Source of the DNA: a virus
Length of the DNA stretch: 27,086 nt
Virus record (IMG/VR): IMGVR_UViG_3300009537_000143
Coordinates: 1 to 27,086 of that record
Strand: one strand, 5' to 3'
In this document: positions 12,733 to 18,830 of the stretch, piece by piece
How positions within the stretch are numbered: the stretch's first letter is position 1
How the letters are laid out: every line of letters begins with the position of its first letter
Translations under genes and position numbers: made by a program
Notes under the pieces: generated by a model
Told to the model about the DNA's origin: nothing
Seen by the model: only the letters and a program-made list of their open reading frames with translations
Databases searched by the model: none

Positions 12733-13517
12733 CGACCCACGCAATCGAAACCGAATTATTGAAAGTCACGGGGGTAAAACCCCAGCGCAAAAAGGAGGAC
12801 GAACAAAAGTACCTAATGAGACTCTTGAACGCCATATCCCATAAGAGTATCACAGATGAGGTGTTCTTTGGGATGTCTGATGAAACCCAACAATGGGTCG
12901 ATGAAGGGGTAGCAGCTGTAGCTAACAGTCAAGATATCCCTTACTTCAACGCAGTGGTTGGGGAAGATGAAGACGAGGAAGATGAAGACGAAGACGAGGA
13001 AGAGGTAGAAGAGGAGGATGAAGACGAAGACGAGGAAGAGGTAGAAGAGGAAGATGAAGACGAAGACGAAGACGAGGAAGAGGTAGAAGAGGAGGATGAA
13101 GACGAAGACGAGGAAGATGAAGACGAAGATAATGAAGCCGACGAAGACGAAGATGAACCTGAGGAAGAAGAGGAGTATGAAGAAATGACAGTCAAGAAAG
13201 CTAAGTCCAAGAAGTCGAAGTCAGAGAAGAAGGATAGCACCAAGGCCAAGGTTAAGAAGATCAAGACCAAGGTTGTCAAAGCCAAGGTCAAGAAGTCTGA
13301 TAAGAGTACTGGATCAAAACGTGGGCGACCTAGTTCTTTTACTGGCAAAAAGATCAAAATCCTGGAACGAAAGCCCAAGATCCGAGAGGGCACCTTACGT
13401 GCGGAGCGATGGGATCTTGCCGTTAAATCCAAAACGGTGGATGCGTATATCGCAGCAGGAGGTAAGTCAGGGTTTCTCAAGGTAGCCATTGACCAGGGAT
13501 GGATTGAATTGGTCTGA
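12729..13517 (+). CDS. Acidic/basic low-complexity protein of unknown function
   Basis: 262 residues in distinct blocks: a helical head (1-75), an almost pure Asp/Glu stretch (about 78-155), a lysine-rich block (about 160-205, with KKAKSKKSKS and KVKK units), then a short folded C-terminus (AERWDLAVKSKTVDAYIAAG onward). It resembles nucleoplasmin-, histone-H1- or nucleolin-type charge blocks rather than an enzyme. It may buffer basic proteins or bind nucleic acid. The start ATG 12729 overlaps the sigma-like gene's stop (ATGA), so the two are co-translated. The SSB at 23650 has the same acid-then-basic tail order. Confidence 0.75.
   Translation: MTTHAIETELLKVTGVKPQRKKEDEQKYLMRLLNAISHKSITDEVFFGMSDETQQWVDEGVAAVANSQDIPYFNAVVGEDEDEEDEDEDEEEVEEEDEDEDEEEVEEEDEDEDEDEEEVEEEDEDEDEEDEDEDNEADEDEDEPEEEEEYEEMTVKKAKSKKSKSEKKDSTKAKVKKIKTKVVKAKVKKSDKSTGSKRGRPSSFTGKKIKILERKPKIREGTLRAERWDLAVKSKTVDAYIAAGGKSGFLKVAIDQGWIELV
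12962..13171 (+). repeat. Asp/Glu-coding tandem repeat
   Basis: A purine-rich stretch of GAAGAC, GATGAA and GAGGAA codons with internal units of roughly 36-42 bases containing GAGGAAGAGGTAGAAGAGGA. It encodes the acidic block of the surrounding gene. Such a repeat can change length by slippage. The opposite strand is open as a long serine run, which is a by-product and not a gene. Confidence 0.85.
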
Positions 13518-13527
13518 ACGACTACAA

Positions 13528-13581
13528 GGTTACGAGGGGATGGGAGGACTTATTTCAATCTCCTCCCATCTCCCCGTTACC
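13528..13581. repeat. Strong 21-position hairpin after the acidic/basic gene
   Basis: Bases 13528-13548 pair with 13561-13581: 19 of 21 positions pair, one as a G-T wobble, with two mismatches and a 12-base loop. It starts 11 bases after the stop codon. No run of T follows on the + strand, so it is not a typical intrinsic terminator. It may be an mRNA 3' end stabiliser, a processing site or an attenuator ahead of the DNA-modification genes. Confidence 0.7.
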
Positions 13582-13617
13582 TGAAAAGCAAAAACTACTT
13601 AAGAGTTGAGAAGAGCG

Positions 13618-14520
13618 ATGACTATTCTTCTAACTGATGAGTGTGTAGAGGCTGGTCCTAGCTACTCTATGGTACGTAGGTATTTTTCCACAGCTCGCGA
13701 GCGTCACAACGTATACATACGTCGCGCTGCGGGGAAACCACTATCCTGGAGCAACGACCCTATATTTCGTAAGTGTAAATTCTGTAATGTGTATAGAGAA
13801 CTAGATAAGGTGACAATATGGTTACGTAAACATTGGCGAGAGCCACATGCAGAACATAGGAACCTAGCATTTTCGATGGCACTGGCACGTCTAATTAATT
13901 GGCCTCCAACTCTAGAGGAAATAGGTTTTCCTCATATTTGGAACCCAGATCATGCTATTTACGTAATAAGGAAACGAAAGGCACAAGGCAAGAAAATTTA
14001 TACTGGCTCCTATTTGTTGGGTGCGATACCTCGTGGTGCAGAAAAGGGAGAATACTTAGTAAGATCAGTGCTTACACCGTTACACGATAAATTAAAAACC
14101 ACAACTAAACTACCAAACACATTAGAGGCATCTTGGGTATGGTTTCAAGATCAACCAGGCATTGGTCCCTTTTTATCGTACGAGATTGTATCAGATCTTC
14201 GACATACGAGATATCTTCGAGATGCACCAGATATCATGACATGGGCAAATGCGGGTCCAGGCGCACTTAGGGGATTAACTCGTTTGTGGGGCTATCAACC
14301 ACGGGTGCGACGAATACCAGGTTATTCCTTTCCCAAAAAACATGCACTGGGTTCAATGCAAATGCTCTTAGAAAAATCCAAGGAACATTTACCTAATCTC
14401 CCACCTTGGGAAATGCGTGAGGTAGAACATTGGCTATGTGAGCTAGATAAGTATGAGCGTATTAGACTGGGGCAGGGTATTCTCGAAAAGTTTACTCCAA
14501 AGTGGGATGACGAGTGGTAA
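13618..14520 (+). CDS. Thymine pyrophosphorylase / HMUDK-helical-domain family protein (DNA base hypermodification)
   Basis: 300 residues. The N-terminal signature runs YFSTARERH, RAAGKPLSWSNDPIF, then KFCNVYRELDKVTIWL (about residues 22-69). It closely follows the R-x-G-x-P-W-[TS]-x-D-P-I plus F-x-N-V-x-R-E-x-D-x-V-T pattern of the alpha-glutamyl/putrescinyl-thymine pyrophosphorylase and 5-hmU-DNA-kinase helical-domain family. A helix-hairpin-helix-like GIGPFLSYEIVSDLRHT (181-197) and AGPGALRGL (212-220) fit too. Such proteins act on hydroxymethyluracil-derived bases in phage DNA. No kinase is seen in this window. I chose ATG 13618 over the in-frame TTG 13606; both ribosome-binding sites are weak. 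Confidence 0.8.
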   Translation: MTILLTDECVEAGPSYSMVRRYFSTARERHNVYIRRAAGKPLSWSNDPIFRKCKFCNVYRELDKVTIWLRKHWREPHAEHRNLAFSMALARLINWPPTLEEIGFPHIWNPDHAIYVIRKRKAQGKKIYTGSYLLGAIPRGAEKGEYLVRSVLTPLHDKLKTTTKLPNTLEASWVWFQDQPGIGPFLSYEIVSDLRHTRYLRDAPDIMTWANAGPGALRGLTRLWGYQPRVRRIPGYSFPKKHALGSMQMLLEKSKEHLPNLPPWEMREVEHWLCELDKYERIRLGQGILEKFTPKWDDEW

Positions 14521-14580
14521 CCAAACTAATAAATAAGAGAGCAGGAGTTTAATACTCTCATATGAAGAAGGATCTCGTCT

Positions 14581-15972
14581 ATGAAAATACTTATCACATT
14601 CTTTCCACTTTCTTCATATGGAGGAATAATTAATAATCAGGAAGGTCTTTATGTAGGTCTTAAAAAATTGGGGCACGATGTAAATGTTGTTCTCCTAGAG
14701 TGGAAAAATAAGATAAACGCGAAAGCATCAAGTCGTAGAATGCTAGCTATTAAAGGTCAACAAGGAATGTATTATGACCAGGACCTTGGATGGATCTGGC
14801 CTATTGAGAAAAGGATTCCCTATAAGGGCACTGAAAATATAAAACATTGGAAAGACTTTGCTTCAAAATATGATCTTATCATTTGGCAGGTCCCCGTACC
14901 AACTATGTCACATGTTAATTTTGGAAACACCGATTGGTTGGAACTGTATAATTTACCTGTTAAACAGATAGTTTATATACATGACGGGAACCTGCGCACC
15001 AGGGCTGGTCAACCAGGATATCCGTGGTTAGTTGAAATCCGTAAACATCTTTGTGGCGTTGCTGCTGTACACCCTTGTGCTTATTATTCAGTTGAGGGGT
15101 TAGGATTACCTCGTGCATTGATATTTAGTCCACAAATGAATATTAATAAAAGATTAAACAATACAAAATACAAAGATCGTGAAGCTGGATTTATGTCCTT
15201 GCAAACCTTCAAGATTTGGAAGCGCGTTGATGAGCTTATCAGAGCTATACCACACATGACTGGAGTCGAAAGAAAGATAGTAGCAGGTGGTGGTTTATAC
15301 TATCACCATATGACAAGTGAAAAGAAAGGTAGAGAAAAATATCGACTCACTAGTCGAAAATGGGACTTTGATATAGATAAAAAATATCTTGGAAAACCTA
15401 TTTGGGATGTAGCACTTCTAAATGGTATGGAATACATAGGTTATGTCCATAACAAAGAAAGGGACGAAATTCTTAAAAAGGTCCGTTTGCTTATTGATCC
15501 ATCATGGTCTAAATATTATTCATCAATAGGTGATCACCCTAATCGTGTCGTTATTGATGGTATCATCTGTGGATGTGTTCCGGTTGCACGTAATCTTGGA
15601 ATTACGACAAATGAAAAAGGTATCGGCGAATTTTTTAAAGCAGGAGAAAATTATGTAATGATCCCCTGGAACGCAACACCAAAAAGATTTGGAGAAATAA
15701 TATCTGATGTAGTAAATATGGGTAAGACTCGTTACGAATCTATGCTCGAAGCTGGACGTAAGTTACTGCCATTATACGATTACAGAACAGTAGCGCAGTC
15801 TTTTATAGATCTTAGTAAAGGAAAACCAACTGGTGTGTACGAAAATAAAGGTTTGTGTAGATACGATCCATCATTGGAAAAGGAGTCTCAAATTTTCATG
15901 GAAACATTTTTTGCAGGTTGCGAAAAGGGTTCCTTTGAAAGTAACTCTACACCTCAAAATATATTAATTTGA
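14581..15972 (+). CDS. Glycosyltransferase (GT-B type, candidate DNA-modifying)
   Basis: 463 residues. The N-terminus MKILITFFPLSSYGGIIN followed by LKKLGHDVNVVLLEW is the first Rossmann unit of a GT-B enzyme. The C-terminal half has KIWKRVDELIRAIPHM, IVAGGG, YIGYVHNKERDEILKKV, LLIDPSWSKYYS and VVIDGIICGCVPVARNLG, matching the nucleotide-sugar domain of GT4-like enzymes. It lies between the hypermodification protein and the TS-family gene, so addition of sugar to modified bases is the simplest idea. Glycosylation of another acceptor cannot be excluded. The gene is visibly more A/T-rich than its neighbours, which suggests later acquisition. Start ATG 14581 has AAGGAT as a weak site. Confidence 0.8.
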   Translation: MKILITFFPLSSYGGIINNQEGLYVGLKKLGHDVNVVLLEWKNKINAKASSRRMLAIKGQQGMYYDQDLGWIWPIEKRIPYKGTENIKHWKDFASKYDLIIWQVPVPTMSHVNFGNTDWLELYNLPVKQIVYIHDGNLRTRAGQPGYPWLVEIRKHLCGVAAVHPCAYYSVEGLGLPRALIFSPQMNINKRLNNTKYKDREAGFMSLQTFKIWKRVDELIRAIPHMTGVERKIVAGGGLYYHHMTSEKKGREKYRLTSRKWDFDIDKKYLGKPIWDVALLNGMEYIGYVHNKERDEILKKVRLLIDPSWSKYYSSIGDHPNRVVIDGIICGCVPVARNLGITTNEKGIGEFFKAGENYVMIPWNATPKRFGEIISDVVNMGKTRYESMLEAGRKLLPLYDYRTVAQSFIDLSKGKPTGVYENKGLCRYDPSLEKESQIFMETFFAGCEKGSFESNSTPQNILI

Positions 15973-16043
15973 TTCTGATTTAATAGTAAGGCTGTATAGC
16001 TATATGAAGGGGTAAAGAAAAGGGTACGGAGGGAAATACGAAC

Positions 16044-17090
16044 ATGAAAGTGATCGAAGCTAAAGACGTAGACGATGCTTTGTGGCAACTGGTCAATCTT
16101 CTAAAGACAGAAGGACTGAACAAAACCTCCCGCGCTGGAAATGTATTCGTATATCCAACCCCCATAACAACAATCTACTTTAATCCTCGTAGACGTGTAC
16201 TCCTTTCTCCCGAACGAGATGCTAATCCATTCTTTCATCTTGTAGAAGCCTTCTGGATGCTAGACGGACGGGACGATCTACCTACTGTAGAATTTTTTAA
16301 CCGACGTATGAGAGACTTTTCCGACGATGGTGTCAAGCTTCATGGAGCTTATGGTAAACGGTGGAGAAACTGGAAAATACAGCAAGGAGTAATGGATCAA
16401 CTTGAACGAGTTATTAAATTACTAAAGAACCATCCTCACAGTCGTCGTGCCGTAATCCAAATGTGGAACCCAGCCTCTGATCTTTTGATAAAAGAAGATC
16501 TATTAAAAGATGCTCCATGCAATCTAACTATCTCCGTACAAATAAATTACTTGACCCCAGCTCATAGACCAGAACTAGATATTATAGTATTCTGTCGCAG
16601 CAATGATGCAATTTGGGGAGCCACAGGCGCGAATGCTGTACACTTCTCTATTCTACAGGAGTATCTAGCAAAAAGACTAGATATATCTATGGGAAAGATG
16701 TACCAAATCAGCGTAAATCTTCACGCCTATGAGTCCGTCATAAATAATTTAAAACTCTCCTCACCCGATAGAGGGCACGCGACAGACGTAATAATCACAG
16801 ATGCTGAATACTTCGACATCGAACTGAGACGATTCTTTGAATATATAGATGGTGATGGAGAACCGAAAGCTTGGTCTCCAGAAGTAGAGTGGTCAAATAA
16901 ATTCTTTCCTGAAGTTGCTCTTCCAATGGTCTTAGCATATAGAGTGTTCCGTAGGGGTGGAGACGAAGAACGATATGAGGAAATGCTAAAGATCTTAAAC
17001 ACTGGTGACAACTCAGATTGGACAAAAGCAGCACGTGAGTGGACGCAACGAAGGTGGGCTGCTTTCCTGGAGAAACGACATGGCACATGA
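16044..17090 (+). CDS. Thymidylate-synthase-family enzyme (TS or dUMP/dCMP hydroxymethylase)
   Basis: 348 residues, longer than bacterial TS (about 264). Recognisable parts: GAYGKRW (101-107), the phosphate-binding RR at 134-135 in SRRAVIQMW, the catalytic Cys 159 in DAPCNLTI, RSNDAIWGATGANAVHFS (185-202) and YQISVNLHAYE (216-226). An Asn is present near 197, as expected for a dUMP-using enzyme, whereas dCMP hydroxymethylases have Asp. Whether it methylates (TS) or hydroxymethylates dUMP cannot be read from sequence. The neighbouring hypermodification protein favours the hydroxymethylase role. ATG 16044 has GGAGGG upstream. Confidence 0.88.
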   Translation: MKVIEAKDVDDALWQLVNLLKTEGLNKTSRAGNVFVYPTPITTIYFNPRRRVLLSPERDANPFFHLVEAFWMLDGRDDLPTVEFFNRRMRDFSDDGVKLHGAYGKRWRNWKIQQGVMDQLERVIKLLKNHPHSRRAVIQMWNPASDLLIKEDLLKDAPCNLTISVQINYLTPAHRPELDIIVFCRSNDAIWGATGANAVHFSILQEYLAKRLDISMGKMYQISVNLHAYESVINNLKLSSPDRGHATDVIITDAEYFDIELRRFFEYIDGDGEPKAWSPEVEWSNKFFPEVALPMVLAYRVFRRGGDEERYEEMLKILNTGDNSDWTKAAREWTQRRWAAFLEKRHGT

Positions 17091-17523
17091 AATAGACTGT
17101 CTAGATAAAGTCCTCGAAATCCTAGAGAAGGATAAGGAAGTGCTTGATCAGAAGCACCGTGAGTATGGTGGATCGTGCTTCAAACGCGGTGGAGTTGGCT
17201 TCTTCATGATGTTAGCTCGTAAATGGGACCGCTTGGAAGTAGCTGTAAAACAGGTCGATTGGGATATCTTCTTTGCTGTAGATACAGATAGTAGAGAAGA
17301 AGGGGTCCTAGACGATATACGGGATCTACGTCGTTACCTAGCTCTAGCTGAAGCGTACATAAATTCTAATCTACGTCCCTCAACCTCAAAAGGAAATCCT
17401 GAAGATCTATTCGCATCCAAACAACTCGCAGGACGTATCGAACAAGCTAATCCTTATGGATATGACCCCAATGAAGATGGTCTAGATGAGTCTGATAGCT
17501 TCTATCGCGGCGAAAAGAGGTAG
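17080..17523 (+). CDS. DUF1599/Nmad1-like protein (nucleotide-modification associated)
   Basis: 147 residues from ATG 17080, which has GGAG eight bases upstream and overlaps the TS-family gene by 11 bases. Residues 25-93 carry KHREYGGSCFKRGG, then MLARKWDRLE and DDIRDLRRYLALAEAY. This matches the general pattern of DUF1599 (nucleotide modification associated domain 1), a helical, MazG-like domain commonly found beside phage TS and DNA-modification genes. A role in nucleotide-pool or modified-nucleotide handling is inferred. The C-terminal 50 residues are polar and acidic. A longer upstream frame from 17005 is rejected because it runs inside the TS gene. Confidence 0.7.
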   Translation: MAHEIDCLDKVLEILEKDKEVLDQKHREYGGSCFKRGGVGFFMMLARKWDRLEVAVKQVDWDIFFAVDTDSREEGVLDDIRDLRRYLALAEAYINSNLRPSTSKGNPEDLFASKQLAGRIEQANPYGYDPNEDGLDESDSFYRGEKR

Positions 17524-17529
17524 TAAAAG

Positions 17530-17604
17530 ATGATATTTAGACCTATAATACTCTGGATCGCCGTTTGGATAATACTACACCTTATAATAATGGGACCAAG
17601 CTAA
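17530..17604 (+). CDS. 24-residue hydrophobic peptide, coupled to the clamp gene
   Basis: ATG 17530 follows GAGGTAGTAAAAG. The product is almost entirely hydrophobic (IILWIAVWIILHLIIM), long enough for a single membrane span. Its stop TAA 17602-17604 overlaps the clamp start (TAATG), so it could be a leader peptide for coupled translation or a tiny membrane protein. The reading frame is short, so it may also be chance. Confidence 0.4.
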   Translation: MIFRPIILWIAVWIILHLIIMGPS

Positions 17605-18677
17605 TGAAACGTGAGGATCTACTAAAGACTCTAAAACTTGCTGCGCCAGCCCTTCTAGGTGACAGCGAAGTTGTGCTACCTATTCTCCGAAGCTTAAAGT
17701 TTACAGGAACCCACGTGATAGCATCCAACGATATAATATCTGCATGTCTTTCCGTTCCTGTTACGACACCCGGTATCGTAACGGGAAAGAAGCTCATAAG
17801 CTTTCTGTCAGCATGTAAATCCAAGTCAGCTAAATTCTCCCCTACAAAGAAGAGTGATATCCTAGTTAAATGTGCTGCTTCCAAGCTCATACTAAATTGC
17901 CATCCCGAAGACGAGTGGCCTTACGAGTTCCCTGACATCGAACAGGCGGAAACTATATCTATAAACGAAAACTTCTTCGACGCTATCGAACTTTGCTCTG
18001 CTCAATCACCGGATACGGGAATAGGTGGATGGCAAGGGGGTATCGTATTAGTCTTAGGGCAAAACCTTAGAGTTTACGGAGTAGGACAGAGTCGCGCAAC
18101 AATCTCATTTTGTCGCGTGGAAGGTGTATCTACAAAACGAAAGACAGATCGGCAAGTTGTCATACCCTCTTCGTTCTGTAAACTTGCAGCTTCGGTGTCC
18201 AGAAGCTGTGGTACTGATGCTAAACTCCATCTTACTGAAGATAGTGCCGTAATAGATTGGACGGATGGGGAAAATATAGTAGCGACTAGACTTATGGATG
18301 TAGACATGCCTGATATAGTGGGTCGATTTAATAGTGTTGTAACCAAAGGTATGAAGTTCGAACCGATTACCGAGTTGCTATCAGCGGCGCTAAGACGGGC
18401 AGCAACTATTGGAGATGACGGAACCTGCCATATACGTATTGATTCAGGAAAATTATTACTAAGCGCCAAGTCAGACGCAGGCGCAAATCTAAAAGACCTG
18501 GTAGATTTCCCCAAAAACAAAGACTTCCCTGCTGTAGGTTGTTCCATCGCAGCAGACCTTATATGCAAAAGATTGGATAGATGCGGTGAAGTCTGCTTTA
18601 GTGATCATACTACTGTCATGCGTTCGGCATCGGGAACTTTTATATATGTTGTAGCTAATCGGAGCGACCACAACTGA
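17604..18677 (+). CDS. DNA polymerase sliding clamp (DnaN-like)
   Basis: 357 residues, the usual length of a three-domain beta clamp. Recognisable clamp features include VLPILRSLKFTGTHVIASN near the N-terminus, the EDEWPYEFPDIE segment (about 105-116; compare the DEYP/EFP pattern), IPSSFCKLAASV, and a C-terminal strand ending with FIYVVANR. A clamp-loader gene lies nearby. I chose ATG 17604 (MKREDLLKTLKLA) rather than the in-frame start at 17565, because 17604 overlaps the stop of the tiny upstream ORF and the first 13 codons before it read as unrelated sequence. Confidence 0.82.
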   Translation: MKREDLLKTLKLAAPALLGDSEVVLPILRSLKFTGTHVIASNDIISACLSVPVTTPGIVTGKKLISFLSACKSKSAKFSPTKKSDILVKCAASKLILNCHPEDEWPYEFPDIEQAETISINENFFDAIELCSAQSPDTGIGGWQGGIVLVLGQNLRVYGVGQSRATISFCRVEGVSTKRKTDRQVVIPSSFCKLAASVSRSCGTDAKLHLTEDSAVIDWTDGENIVATRLMDVDMPDIVGRFNSVVTKGMKFEPITELLSAALRRAATIGDDGTCHIRIDSGKLLLSAKSDAGANLKDLVDFPKNKDFPAVGCSIAADLICKRLDRCGEVCFSDHTTVMRSASGTFIYVVANRSDHN

Positions 18678-18684
18678 TGAAACC

Positions 18685-18770
18685 CCAAAGAAGCCCGCAG
18701 GCGCGTTTTTAGGTTTTTCCGGTATTGGATACCCTAGAAAGCTTCAACCCGACCCTACGAGCTTCTTTGG
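18685..18770 (+). promoter_or_regulatory. Structured leader motif A2 (related to the element at 7765)
   Basis: The outer helix pairs CCAAAGAAGC 18685-18694 with GCTTCTTTGG 18761-18770 exactly. Inside, GGTAT pairs with ATACC (18721-18733) below TTTTTCC, and a CGACCCT tract (18750-18756) matches the element ahead of the primase-helicase. The outer helix has different bases from A1 yet pairs, which supports a conserved RNA. Downstream, GGTATC 18782-18787 can pair with GATACC 18825-18830, next to the polymerase start. Confidence 0.6.
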
Positions 18771-18830
18771 AGGCTGTAACGGGTATCTAAGGGTTGCCTA
18801 TATACCGTTCTCAAATAAGGAATTGATACC

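Noticed and set aside
12941-13489. Long minus-strand ORF with polyserine
   Set aside because: It is the complement of the Asp/Glu and Lys codons of the + strand gene; the serine run follows from composition, and no ribosome-binding site is present.
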